Source: Chitinophagales bacterium (GTDB lineage Bacteria > Bacteroidota > Bacteroidia > Chitinophagales > UBA2359). Taken from it: a DNA stretch of 64,000 nucleotides. A program made the translations under genes and the position numbers. The notes beneath the pieces are model-generated. The model had not been told where the DNA came from and searched no databases. It saw nothing but the letters and a program-made list of their open reading frames with translations. Within the stretch, counting starts at the first letter, position 1. Every line of letters begins with the position of its first letter. Positions 43,614 through 52,472 of the stretch are shown piece after piece. Location of the stretch: contig JACJXU010000001.1 in NCBI GenBank assembly GCA_020636475.1, positions 720,089 through 784,088 of the forward strand. Direction: 5' to 3'.

Positions 43614-44010
43614 ATGCGATTTACAAATAATGAACAAAAGTTAACAGAAAAAGAACTCTTTGAATTTGAAAAAGAATTCAACTTAAAATTACCTGAAAGT
43701 TATAGAAATGTAATCCTTGAGTATAATGGGGGCAGTCCAGAAAAAAATATATTAATGGAACAGATATTTTATTTCTACCTATAAAATATGGAAATTACAA
43801 TATAAATAAAATTATTAGATTATCTATTAATTTTCTACCAAAGGGTTTTTTCCTTTTGGCGAAGATTTAGTAGGAGCAACTTTCTGCATTTCACTAAACA
43901 AAGAAGATTACGAAATAATTTATCTTGTGGATGAGACCGGCGAAATTAAACTAGTAGCAGAATCTTTTGAAGACTTTATGAATGAGTTATCTGATGACCC
44001 AGACTATTAG
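43614..44010 (+). pseudogene. SMI1/KNR4 (SUKH) family gene with two frameshifts
   Basis: Three reading frames joined in order give one coherent SUKH protein of about 132 residues. The first part is MRFTNNEQKLTEKELFEFE then LPESYRNVILEYNGGSPEK. The second is NGTDILFLPIKYGNYNINK then FLPKGF. The third is FPFGEDLVGATFCISL then YEIIYLVDETGEIK, ending at TAG. Single-base losses near 43757 and in a 6-T run near 43850 break it. SUKH proteins are often immunity proteins against toxins, or yeast Smi1-like. No toxin is nearby. Because the second shift is in a homopolymer, a sequencing or assembly error is a real alternative. Confidence 0.78.
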
Positions 44011-44036
44011 AAAATAAAGTTTGAATATAGCAATCG

Positions 44037-45131
44037 TCACTTACTCCCAAAACTTTCCCACTGAAAAGCGACTTGTTTTATGCTTTTGGCGATGTAGTCA
44101 TTCTCCCAAACTTGCGTATGCACCATACGCTGTGCTTTTTCGTCGACAAAAACCTCCGCTAAGTTGCGAATAGCTCCTGCGGGTACATGATTTTGGTGTA
44201 GCTTTTCCATCAGTTCGTCTCGCGAAAATTGGGCAAAAAGCAACGCCAGTTTTTCCTGCAACAGGTCTCTATTTTCCAAGCGCAAGGCATTACTCGAAAA
44301 CACTTGCGTCTGCGCCAATTCAGGAGCCTGTAATATTTCGCAAAGCGTAGCAAATTGTCGGTCGGTGCCTATTGCCAATACAATGTACGCACCATCGGCA
44401 CAAGCAAAAGTTTCGCCGTAAGGCGCGATATTCGGATGCAAAGAACCCATAGGCTGCGGAATATAATTGCACATCAAATAATTGCTGGCTTGATTGACCA
44501 AAGCAGAAACGGCGGCATCGAACAAAGAAACTTGTACTGCCGCACCTAACTTGGTTTCATTTCTTTGCAGCAAAGCACACAAAATGCCGCTTCGCAACTG
44601 ATGCGCCGCCAAAATATCAATAATAGCCACCGGAAATTTCAAGGGTCCACTTTGCGGCGTGCCGTTCATGTACATAAATCCCGCTTCTGCTTGTAGCACC
44701 ACATCGAAGGCTGCACGCGCCGAATCCGCTCCATAACCATTGATGGCAGCGTAAATAAGTTTGGGGTTGCCTGCCGACAAAGTAGCGTAATCCATTTGCA
44801 AAGCCACATCACTTCCTTTTTTAAAATTGCAAATAACAATATCGGCTTGCGCAATTAATGCGTGAATTTTTTCGCGCTCTTGCGCATGTTTTATATCGGC
44901 AAAAAGTACCTCTTTACCATAATTTGCCGAAGCATAATACGCCGAATATTCGCCAGATACTTCTTTAGGCAATTTCCATTTTCGGGTAGGGTCGCCTTGT
45001 GTGTGCGGATTTTCTACTTTAATAACCCGCGCACCCAACTCGGCAAAAAATGAACCGACCAAAGGTCCTGCTAAAATGCCTGCGAGTTCAATTACCGTTA
45101 AGTTTTTGAAAATATTGGCTGTTTGTAACAT
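44037..45131 (-). CDS. family III CoA-transferase (CaiB/BaiF)
   Basis: A 364-residue enzyme that moves CoA between carboxylic acids. It has LTVIELAGILAGPLVGSFFAELGARVIKVE split over the usual N-terminal fold, YASANYGKE, and the catalytic Asp in the RAAFDVVLQAEAGFM segment. GLHP-type PMGSLHPNIAPYGETF and DRQFATLCE follow. The frame extends to 45257, but the conserved start is near MLQTANIFKNL (45131), with a second ATG at 45143. The substrate acid is unknown; no dehydratase or racemase is adjacent. It is divergent from apt. Confidence 0.9.
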   Translation of the reverse strand: MLQTANIFKNLTVIELAGILAGPLVGSFFAELGARVIKVENPHTQGDPTRKWKLPKEVSGEYSAYYASANYGKEVLFADIKHAQEREKIHALIAQADIVICNFKKGSDVALQMDYATLSAGNPKLIYAAINGYGADSARAAFDVVLQAEAGFMYMNGTPQSGPLKFPVAIIDILAAHQLRSGILCALLQRNETKLGAAVQVSLFDAAVSALVNQASNYLMCNYIPQPMGSLHPNIAPYGETFACADGAYIVLAIGTDRQFATLCEILQAPELAQTQVFSSNALRLENRDLLQEKLALLFAQFSRDELMEKLHQNHVPAGAIRNLAEVFVDEKAQRMVHTQVWENDYIAKSIKQVAFQWESFGSK

Positions 45132-45222
45132 GTTTTTACGCATTTTTCTGTTTCTAAAGGTACAAATCAACACAAAAAATGGCTCTTTCGGGAATAAGCA
45201 TGTATTTTTACCGCAAAAAAAA

Positions 45223-45756
45223 TTGATAGCAACATTCATAGAACAGCACATACGCACGATAAAAGACTTTCCGAAGGAAGGAGTTTATTTCAAGGATATT
45301 ACACCGCTTTTGTTGGAGCCGAGTTTGTGTGATGAAATAACCGATACCATAGCGCAACAACTTGCGCCCTTGCAACCGACCAAAATTGCGGCGATTGAAA
45401 GTCGGGGATTTTTGTTTGGTATGTTGCTGGCAAACAAGCTGCGACTTCCGTTTGTACCCATTCGCAAAGAAGGGAAACTTCCCGCCGAAACTATTTCTGC
45501 TTGCTACGAACTGGAATACGGCACAAATGTAATTGAATTGCACAAAGACGCTATTACTCCCAACGACCGCGTTGTAATTCACGATGATGTTTTGGCTACG
45601 GGCGGCACTGCCAAGGCGGCTTATTCGCTTATTGAGAGTTTGGGCGGAACAGTAGTTGCCTTTAGTTTTCTCCTAAACTTAGATTTTTTGCACGGCAAAG
45701 CATTATTGGAGAAAGACTGCTCTGCGCCTATTTTTTGTTTGAAGGATTATGATTAA
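45223..45756 (+). CDS. apt: adenine phosphoribosyltransferase
   Basis: Salvages adenine with PRPP to AMP. KDFPKEGVYFKDITPLL, AAIESRGFLFGMLLANKL and the PRPP loop VVIHDDVLATGGTAKAA are all present. The frame is open from 45001, but the first 74 codons lie opposite the CoA-transferase gene and do not look like Apt. The TTG at 45223 gives a 177-residue protein of normal size and leaves a 91-base divergent gap, so I take it as the start; no in-frame ATG is close. The enzyme is a cytosolic dimer. Confidence 0.9.
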   Translation: MIATFIEQHIRTIKDFPKEGVYFKDITPLLLEPSLCDEITDTIAQQLAPLQPTKIAAIESRGFLFGMLLANKLRLPFVPIRKEGKLPAETISACYELEYGTNVIELHKDAITPNDRVVIHDDVLATGGTAKAAYSLIESLGGTVVAFSFLLNLDFLHGKALLEKDCSAPIFCLKDYD

Positions 45757-45888
45757 TTTTCGGATTGATTTACCTTATAAAAATTATTTTTAAAACAATT
45801 TTTGCAAAATTTAACTACCCTAATTTCAATAATAGAGGATTTTCAATATAAAAAAATGCTAAATTTTTCGTTTTTCTCCTAAGTACAC

Positions 45889-45896
45889 TAATTTTG
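45889..45896 (+). promoter_or_regulatory. -7 box TAATTTTG for the VWA operon
   Basis: TAATTTTG matches TAnnTTTG, 26 bases before the ATG at 45923. No TTG at -33. The 45757-45922 gap holds no riboswitch-like structure that I can see. Confidence 0.45.
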
Positions 45897-45922
45897 TAGC
45901 TAATTTTATTTTGAAAATTACC

Positions 45923-47674
45923 ATGAGACAACATATTTTATTTTTTCTGCTTATTTTTTTCGTACAGCAATCGGCGCGGGCGCAGGTGAAAATTCCGCAA
46001 AATGTGCTGGATATGAACGAGTGTTACAACCTAACCATTGAAGCTATTAACGAGGCGGCGCATTGCATAAACAGTGCCCACACACCTTTGCAAAACTTCA
46101 ATTTTGAGATAAATCAATTAGCGAAAGCCTATCAAGCAGAAGCCAATACCAAAAAACAAGCGGAAATTCTCAACAAAGCCCCCAAACTAAGCCTGTTTAA
46201 AGAAATTAACAACCCCAATTTCTTTTTGCCGCAATGTGCAAAAATGGCTCCCACGCCCTTTATTTCTATCGAAAAACAACATCAGGCAGCATTGGCAAAA
46301 GCCGACAAAGTTCCGCCAGGCTATCGGCAAAGACTGCAAGAACTGATGAAAAAAAGCCGTATTCTTTTGAAACAATACGAAGAATTATTGCAAAAAATAG
46401 ACCAGCAAACCCAAAACCCCAGCTATCTTAAAGAAGAAAACTTAGCAAGTACCTACGCGCTTTTGGATAAATATTCGCTTTTGTGCTTCGATTATTCGGT
46501 GGTGATGGACAAATTGTTTAAGGTGATGTTAGAATCGAATGGACAATATTTGCTGCCGGGTATGGAAAAAATGCACGCCATTACCTACAACGCTCACCAA
46601 CTATTGCTGGCAATGCGCCGCAACGACAAAAATGAAACCGCTTATTTCAAGAAAAATGTGGACAATGGCATCTCCAACGACAACAGCGAAAACGAAGCAC
46701 TGCTCAAAGAAAGCGATGAATTTTCCTTTGACGAAACCAAAATTCAAGCAATTATTGCCCAAGCAAAACAAATTAGCCTCATCGCCGATAACTTTTTAAC
46801 CAATAAAACGCCTTGGCAAAACGGCAACCAAAACAATCTCTACAACGAAGTAGGTGGCGCAATGTATTTTGGTGAAAAAATTGTCGAACATTTCAATCAC
46901 AACCAAAAGGGAATTGTGTGGTGTTTCAACGAATTTGTAAAACTCAGCAACTTCGACTTACTTTTTCAGCCCGAAGAAACAATTTGGTTTAAGACCGTTT
47001 ATTTGGAAAAACCCGAACTAAAAATAGATGAAGCTGCTATTTTAGAATCGCTGAAAAACGCAATGGAAAACGACAATTTGCCGCCACCGCCGCCTGTAAA
47101 ACCACCGCCCAGCCTCGAAGGTGCTGCTACCAACAACCTCATTTTCCTCTTGGACGTGTCGCACTCTATGAACGTAGAAGAAAAAATGCCACTCTTACAA
47201 GAATCTTTCAAATTTTTGGTGGATTTGCTGCGTCCCGAAGACAAAGTAGCTATTGTTACCTACGCCGGAAATGCCAAAGTAATCTTAAATTCTACTTCCG
47301 GCAAGGAAAAGCAAGAACTGAAAGAAGCCATTAGCGAACTTCGTTTTTCGGGCAAAACCGATGGCTACAACGGTATGAAACTGGCTTTTGAAGAATGTGA
47401 TAAAAACTTTATTCCCGATGGCAACAATCGTATTATTATTGCTACTGACGGAAAATTTATTATTGACAGCAAATTGGAAAAGCTCATCAAAAAATATGCG
47501 CGCAAAGGCATTGCCCTTTCGGCATTTCAGTTTGGCTTTGGCGAATCGCCTATTATTACCGACCGCCTTACCAGCTTATCGCAAATTGGTAGTGGCAATT
47601 TTTACCACGTTACCAATTCCGAAGAAGGACACGACTCTATTTTACAAGAGGCTAAAGCCATTCAGAAAAAATAG
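45923..47674 (+). CDS. exported von Willebrand factor A domain protein
   Basis: A 583-residue protein starting at ATG 45923 (signal peptide MRQHILFFLLIFFVQQSARAQ); a TTG 12 bases earlier is also open. Residues about 25-385 are helical and unrecognised, then a Pro-rich linker (LPPPPPVKPPP) leads to a VWA domain (about 405-583). The metal-binding MIDAS is seen: FLLDVSHSM, the Thr in SGKTDGYNG, and IIIATDGKF. It is thus a periplasmic or surface adhesion-type protein. Its stop is 2 bases from the TonB-dependent receptor start, so the two are translated as a pair. Confidence 0.87.
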   Translation: MRQHILFFLLIFFVQQSARAQVKIPQNVLDMNECYNLTIEAINEAAHCINSAHTPLQNFNFEINQLAKAYQAEANTKKQAEILNKAPKLSLFKEINNPNFFLPQCAKMAPTPFISIEKQHQAALAKADKVPPGYRQRLQELMKKSRILLKQYEELLQKIDQQTQNPSYLKEENLASTYALLDKYSLLCFDYSVVMDKLFKVMLESNGQYLLPGMEKMHAITYNAHQLLLAMRRNDKNETAYFKKNVDNGISNDNSENEALLKESDEFSFDETKIQAIIAQAKQISLIADNFLTNKTPWQNGNQNNLYNEVGGAMYFGEKIVEHFNHNQKGIVWCFNEFVKLSNFDLLFQPEETIWFKTVYLEKPELKIDEAAILESLKNAMENDNLPPPPPVKPPPSLEGAATNNLIFLLDVSHSMNVEEKMPLLQESFKFLVDLLRPEDKVAIVTYAGNAKVILNSTSGKEKQELKEAISELRFSGKTDGYNGMKLAFEECDKNFIPDGNNRIIIATDGKFIIDSKLEKLIKKYARKGIALSAFQFGFGESPIITDRLTSLSQIGSGNFYHVTNSEEGHDSILQEAKAIQKK

Positions 47675-47676
47675 TT

Positions 47677-49575
47677 TTGCGCAGCATATTCCGCTTCAAA
47701 TGTTTATGGCTGATAATCGCAACTTCGGCAAATGTGGTTACTGCGCAAAACGACAGTTTGCAAGTACAGTTGCCCTTAGTATTTGTCAACGACAATCGTT
47801 ACGACAACTTATGGGAAAACGCTGCCACGCAAATACTTTTATCGCCCGAAACACAAAACTTTGGACAAGCACAGAATTTTAGTGATTTTTTGACAAACCA
47901 AACGGCTGTTTTTGTTAAAAACTACGGTTTGGGCAGTCTTTCTACGCTCAATATCAATGGCGCAGCTGCCAACCAAACCAATATTTTGTGGAATGGATTT
48001 CCGTTGCAAAGTCCGATGAACGGCGTGATAGATTTGCAACTTATTTCGCTGCCTTCTTTAGATGAAATAATGCTCAATACGGGCAATAACAGCAGTTTTT
48101 GGGGAGCAGGAAGCATTGGCGGAGCCTTACTGCTCAATAATTTGCCCAATTTTTCTACCGCAAAACCTTTGCAAGCTACATTTTCATACAGCTCTGCCAA
48201 CGAAAAAAGTCTGTACGCCAAAACGCGCTGGACAAACCAAAAATTAGCCTTTGATGCAACGATAAATTTTCAGCAATCGCGCAACGATTTTCGCTTTTAT
48301 CATCGCTTCGACAAAACGTATCAGCGACAAACGCACGCCAACTATCGTTTTTTTTCGAGTAATATTAATTTTTATGCAAAAATAGGGGCTAAAACTTTGT
48401 GGAAAAATTGGTTTTGGTGGCAAACTGCCCAACGAAACATACCGCCTACCCTTTTGGAAAGTCAATCTGCGGCAAAGCAATCGGACAAAAACATTCGCTA
48501 CGGCACCGAAATTGCCATTGCACTCAACCATAAGCTAAAATTTAGCCAACGAGCCGCTATTTTCAGCGAAAATATTCACTACCGCGACTCGCTAAAAACC
48601 ATTGACGCACCCAACAGCGCACTTTCGGCAATGGGCGAAACTTCTTTGGAATACGCGCCTTCGGCAAATACCAAAATTCGCTGGTCGGGCGAATATTTGT
48701 GGCAGCAGGCAAAAGTGAAGAATTACGCGCCCACACGCACCACACGCCACACCACTACAACAATGTTGCAGTGGCAGCAGCATTTTCTGCAACAAAAACT
48801 GCGCTTCGATGCTGGAAGTCGTTTGCAGTGGGTAAATGCACAAAAAACGGTTTTTGTACCTACGGTAAATGTATATTTTTCGCCCAAAAAAATACAGTGG
48901 TGGGCAAAATATGCACAAGCGTATCGCTTGCCTACTTTTAATGACCTTTTTTGGGAGCCGGGCGGCAATGAAAATCTTCTGCCCGAAAAAAGTTGGGATA
49001 CGCAATTAGGTTTTACCTTGCCTTTTTTCGGAAAAAAAATAAGTGCGCAGCAAAAATTTTACCTTTTTTACGGACAAAGCACCGATTTGATTATTTGGCT
49101 ACCCGAAAACACGCTTTATACTGCCCAAAACATTGGAAAAGTACGGCGTTGGGGCGCAAATTATCATTTGGAGATTAGCTTTTTTGCGAAAGACTCGCTT
49201 CGTTTTGGACAAATTTCGCTCAACCATGCTTTTGTAAAAACGCAGGATATTAGCTATGATGCGAAAAATGACCGACAACTTATTTATCAGCCGCAAAACA
49301 TTACGGCTCTTTCGCTGAAAGGGCAATGGCAAAAGTGGCGGTTTTGGCTGCGGCATCATATTACCGACAAACGATTTACTACTACCGACAATTTGCAGTA
49401 CTTAGCGGCTTATCAAACCACCGACCTTGGTATTTCGCGAAGATGTAAATATAAATCGCTGCATTTTTCGCCACAAATTGAGATTAATAATCTGTGGAAC
49501 GCTTCTTACGAAATTATCGCTTATCGCCCTATGCCGGCGCGCTGGTTTTTGTTTAAAATCAATTTTGCGTTCTAA
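47677..49575 (+). CDS. TonB-dependent outer-membrane receptor
   Basis: A 632-residue protein. It starts with TTG (no in-frame ATG) and has the signal MRSIFRFKCLWLIIATSANVV. The plug domain (about 45-150) has FLTNQTAVFVKNYG, LNINGAAANQTNILWNG and GAGSIGGALLLNN, which is close to BtuB-type receptors. A beta-barrel with many aromatic-rich strands fills the rest and ends in F (KINFAF), the outer-membrane insertion signal. There is no CarboxypepD leader domain. It probably imports a small chelate such as a corrinoid or siderophore; the DUF5074 lipoprotein downstream would be its accessory. Confidence 0.9.
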   Translation: MRSIFRFKCLWLIIATSANVVTAQNDSLQVQLPLVFVNDNRYDNLWENAATQILLSPETQNFGQAQNFSDFLTNQTAVFVKNYGLGSLSTLNINGAAANQTNILWNGFPLQSPMNGVIDLQLISLPSLDEIMLNTGNNSSFWGAGSIGGALLLNNLPNFSTAKPLQATFSYSSANEKSLYAKTRWTNQKLAFDATINFQQSRNDFRFYHRFDKTYQRQTHANYRFFSSNINFYAKIGAKTLWKNWFWWQTAQRNIPPTLLESQSAAKQSDKNIRYGTEIAIALNHKLKFSQRAAIFSENIHYRDSLKTIDAPNSALSAMGETSLEYAPSANTKIRWSGEYLWQQAKVKNYAPTRTTRHTTTTMLQWQQHFLQQKLRFDAGSRLQWVNAQKTVFVPTVNVYFSPKKIQWWAKYAQAYRLPTFNDLFWEPGGNENLLPEKSWDTQLGFTLPFFGKKISAQQKFYLFYGQSTDLIIWLPENTLYTAQNIGKVRRWGANYHLEISFFAKDSLRFGQISLNHAFVKTQDISYDAKNDRQLIYQPQNITALSLKGQWQKWRFWLRHHITDKRFTTTDNLQYLAAYQTTDLGISRRCKYKSLHFSPQIEINNLWNASYEIIAYRPMPARWFLFKINFAF

Positions 49576-49603
49576 GAATAGCTGCTACAACACTTATTTA
49601 TTG

Positions 49604-49611
49604 TATTTTTG
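49604..49611 (+). promoter_or_regulatory. -7 box TATTTTTG for the DUF5074 gene
   Basis: TATTTTTG matches TAnnTTTG, 33 bases before the ATG at 49645, suggesting that this gene can be transcribed apart from the receptor. No -33 element is clear. Confidence 0.4.
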
Positions 49612-49644
49612 GCGCAACATATCCAGTAAATAATTTTTATTTCC

Positions 49645-50685
49645 ATGAAAAAAAGCACATTTCCCATTCATGCCTTCGTTTTCTTATGCGTTTTTTTAGT
49701 TTTGTTTCAATTTTCTTGTAAAAAAGAGGATAACAAAGGTAATTCCGAGCCGACAACTGCTTCGGTATTGGTTTGCAATGAAGGCATTTTTTTAGCAGGA
49801 AATAGTAGTATTAGCATTTACAATCCGAACACGCAAGAAGTAAACAACAATGTTTTTGAAAATGCGAATGAGCGTCCTTTGGGCGATGTGTGCCAGTCGG
49901 CTGCGCTGCACGAGGGTTATTGGTATTTGGTGATTAATAATTCGGGAAAAATTGAAGTGATAGACACGGCAACGTATAGTTCGGTGCAAACGATTGTCGG
50001 ATTTAATTCGCCGCGCAATGTGTTGTTTATAGATGAAACCTATGCTTATGTTTCGGATTTGTTTGCCAACAGAATAACAGTGATTGATTATATAAACGGC
50101 ACTACTTATCACGAAATTCCTACCAATGGTTGGGTAGAAAATATGCTTTTGCACGAAGGAAATGTTTGGGCTGCCAATGCAGGCGGAAATAATCTTTATA
50201 TAATTAATCCGCAGACTAATCTTATAACAGATAGTATTGTTACGGCGTTTTCTCCGGTGAATTTGCAGATAGATGCCAATGGAAAATTGTGGGTGCTTTG
50301 CAGTGGCGATTGGGACGGCGACCCTGCGCCACATTTGCAGCGTTTTTCGATGGAGACGCGCACTTTAGAGGCAGACTTTGATTTGGGAAGTGGTTTCCCT
50401 GACGATTTGGTGATGAATAAGGAAAAGAATCATTTGTATTGGCTGAACGGCGATGTATATGCGCTGAACATTGAGGCAACTGCCTTGCCCGATACGCCAC
50501 TTATTTCGGCTGTCGGCAAAAACTTGTATGGTTTGGGCATTCAACCCAGCACCAACGACATTTATGTTGCCGATGCGGTAGATTTTCAGCAAAACGGCAG
50601 CGTGTATATTTATGACAAACAGGGCGTGTTTCAAAGCAGTTTTGGCGTTGGCATTAATCCGGGGAAGATTTATTTTAGGGAATAA
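49645..50685 (+). CDS. DUF5074-type beta-propeller lipoprotein
   Basis: A 346-residue lipoprotein; the signal ends FLVLFQFSC with Cys at 25. The mature part has repeated YncE-like blades (GKIEVIDTATYSSVQTIVG, NRITVIDYINGTTYHEI, NNLYIINPQTNLITDSI, IYVADAVDFQQNGSVYIYD). It probably sits on the outer membrane facing out. Such proteins are commonly encoded beside TonB-dependent receptors of the BtuB type in Bacteroidota, as here, and are thought to assist ligand capture. No catalytic residues are evident. Confidence 0.85.
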   Translation: MKKSTFPIHAFVFLCVFLVLFQFSCKKEDNKGNSEPTTASVLVCNEGIFLAGNSSISIYNPNTQEVNNNVFENANERPLGDVCQSAALHEGYWYLVINNSGKIEVIDTATYSSVQTIVGFNSPRNVLFIDETYAYVSDLFANRITVIDYINGTTYHEIPTNGWVENMLLHEGNVWAANAGGNNLYIINPQTNLITDSIVTAFSPVNLQIDANGKLWVLCSGDWDGDPAPHLQRFSMETRTLEADFDLGSGFPDDLVMNKEKNHLYWLNGDVYALNIEATALPDTPLISAVGKNLYGLGIQPSTNDIYVADAVDFQQNGSVYIYDKQGVFQSSFGVGINPGKIYFRE

Positions 50686-50714
50686 GATTTTTTTATTGAA
50701 GAAAAAGAGAACCG

Positions 50715-52202
50715 ATGGAAAAAACGATTGCGCATTATTTTTTAGAAAATTGTCGGCGTTTTCCCCAACAAACTGCCATTGTCGTTCCAAAAGATAAAAG
50801 TTATACTTATGAGGAATTGTTTCAGCAGGTACACCTTATTTATCAACATTTAGTTGCACAAAATATTACCGATACGCGCATTGGCATTTATTGTACAAAC
50901 GATGTGTGGACTGTTGCGGCAATATTGGCGGTAAGCGCTTACGGAGCTGCTTATGTGCCGATAAATCCTAAGTTTCCTACGAGTAGAAATGCGTTTATTG
51001 TTGCGGATTGTAATCTTCGCTGTGTTTTATCAAGTGAGCCTACTATTTTTTTTGGCGAAAATATTTCCCTTATTTGCTTATCGCAACTAAATAACACGGA
51101 ACAAGTAGCACCTTATTACCTAAATCCGCAATTAGCGGTTGATGTTGCATACATTCTTTACACTTCCGGTTCTACGGGCGTTCCCAAAGGTGTTCCGGTA
51201 AAAGGAGAAAGTGTGGCAATGCTGTTCGATTTTTTACTCCAGAACTATCATTTTTCCGAAAAAGATACTTTTTTACAATGTTTTGAATGGACTTTCGATA
51301 TGTCGGTTTTGTGTCTTTTCGGGGCGTTTTTAAAAGGAAGTTGTTGCTATTTAATGGAAGAAAGCAGCATAAAGTGGGTGCAAATTTTACAGTATATTCA
51401 GCAATACAAAATTTCTGTATTAGCTTTAGTTCCTTCGGTAATTGCCTTGTCGCAAAAGTATTTGCCTCAATTAGTTTTTTCGCACGTTCGCTATTGTTTT
51501 TTTTCGGGAGAAGCTCTTTTACATTCGCACACAGCAGTTTGGGCAAAAACGGTCCCACTGGCGCAAATTGTAAATATGTATGGACTAACGGAATCGGCGA
51601 TAGTGATTTCGTATTATAATTTTGAAGAAAATATCAGTGCAAAAGAATCGGTAAATGACATTGTGCCTATCGGTCATTTTTTTCCCGAAACGACTATTTT
51701 GTTAGTAAATGAAAAAGGCGATGAGGTAAACTCCGGCGAAATTGGCGAATTGTGTTTAGCAGGAAAACAACTTATTGTCGCGTATATCAATCAGGTGCAT
51801 GAGGAACGTTTTTTTTATTACCAAAAAAATGCACAAACTTTACTTTTCTACCGCAGCGGCGACTTGGTGAAGCGAAATAAATGGGGAAATTATTTGTACA
51901 TTGGCAGAAACGATGAGCAGGTGCAAATACAAGGCTATCGTGTTGAATTAAAGGAAATTGAAGAGGTACTGTCGAAAATTGCCCATTGCCGAGCAGCAGT
52001 TGTGGCAAAAGAAGATGAAAATAAAAATGCGTATTTGGTTGCTTTTGTTGAAAAGCCTACTTTAGATTTGACCTCTATTGCGCAAAAAATGCAGGAATTG
52101 GTAAGTTTTTACATGCTTCCTAAAAAAATTATCATTTTAAACGAATTGCCCTTGAGTTTGAATGGAAAAATTGATAAAAAAACCTTAAAAACAATGGTAT
52201 AA
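50715..52202 (+). CDS. DltA-like amino-acid adenylating enzyme
   Basis: A 495-residue AMP-forming ligase with the core motifs in order: YILYTSGSTGVPKGVPV (A3), FEWTFDMSVL, VNMYGLTES (A5), YRSGDLVKR (A7), and the C-terminal lysine in LNGKIDKKTL (A10). It matches the DltA/NRPS-adenylation branch: PINPKFPTSRN and ALLHSHTAVWAKT-type segments. It should activate an amino acid (D-alanine in DltA) or other acid and load the carrier protein encoded 9 bases downstream. It begins the four-gene dlt-like cassette. Confidence 0.88.
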   Translation: MEKTIAHYFLENCRRFPQQTAIVVPKDKSYTYEELFQQVHLIYQHLVAQNITDTRIGIYCTNDVWTVAAILAVSAYGAAYVPINPKFPTSRNAFIVADCNLRCVLSSEPTIFFGENISLICLSQLNNTEQVAPYYLNPQLAVDVAYILYTSGSTGVPKGVPVKGESVAMLFDFLLQNYHFSEKDTFLQCFEWTFDMSVLCLFGAFLKGSCCYLMEESSIKWVQILQYIQQYKISVLALVPSVIALSQKYLPQLVFSHVRYCFFSGEALLHSHTAVWAKTVPLAQIVNMYGLTESAIVISYYNFEENISAKESVNDIVPIGHFFPETTILLVNEKGDEVNSGEIGELCLAGKQLIVAYINQVHEERFFYYQKNAQTLLFYRSGDLVKRNKWGNYLYIGRNDEQVQIQGYRVELKEIEEVLSKIAHCRAAVVAKEDENKNAYLVAFVEKPTLDLTSIAQKMQELVSFYMLPKKIIILNELPLSLNGKIDKKTLKTMV

Positions 52203-52211
52203 TCCAAAATT

Positions 52212-52463
52212 ATGAGCTATAACATAGATGAAATAATGCCAAAACTTCAGGTTATTTTCCGCGAAGTTTTTGATGAACCTAATCTTATTATCAAGCCGGA
52301 ACTCACCGCCAATGACGTAGCACAATGGGACTCGCTTACGCATATTGCAATGATTAACAGTGTAGAACAAACTTTTGGCATTGTTATTCCTTTTCAAATG
52401 TTGATGGAAATGGAAAGTGTTGGCGACTTAGTTCAAGGCATTTCGCAATTGTTACAATCTTAG
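52212..52463 (+). CDS. acyl carrier protein (DltC-like)
   Basis: An 83-residue helical carrier. The phosphopantetheine site is Ser41 in VAQWDSLTHIAMI. The helix-2 segment and FGIVIPFQMLMEMESVGDLV are typical. It should be loaded by the adenylating enzyme upstream and deliver its acyl group to the MBOAT protein downstream. Spacing of 9 bases on both sides shows tight coupling. Confidence 0.92.
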   Translation: MSYNIDEIMPKLQVIFREVFDEPNLIIKPELTANDVAQWDSLTHIAMINSVEQTFGIVIPFQMLMEMESVGDLVQGISQLLQS

Positions 52464-52472
52464 CATTTTATT

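Noticed and set aside
43614..44010. Two or three separate short genes instead of one broken SUKH gene
   Set aside because: The pieces follow one another in the exact order of a single SUKH domain, with shifts of one base.
45001..45222. Longer N-terminus for apt from 45001
   Set aside because: This stretch is the antisense of the CoA-transferase gene and does not match Apt; the protein is full length from the TTG at 45223.
45757..45922. Cobalamin riboswitch before the VWA/TonB-receptor operon
   Set aside because: Looked for because the receptor is BtuB-like; no B12-box-like conserved core or extended stem structure was visible in the 166-base gap.
48592..49005. Minus-strand open frames of up to 137 codons within the TonB receptor gene
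   Set aside because: They are antisense to a receptor gene with clear plug and barrel features and a proper C-terminal Phe.
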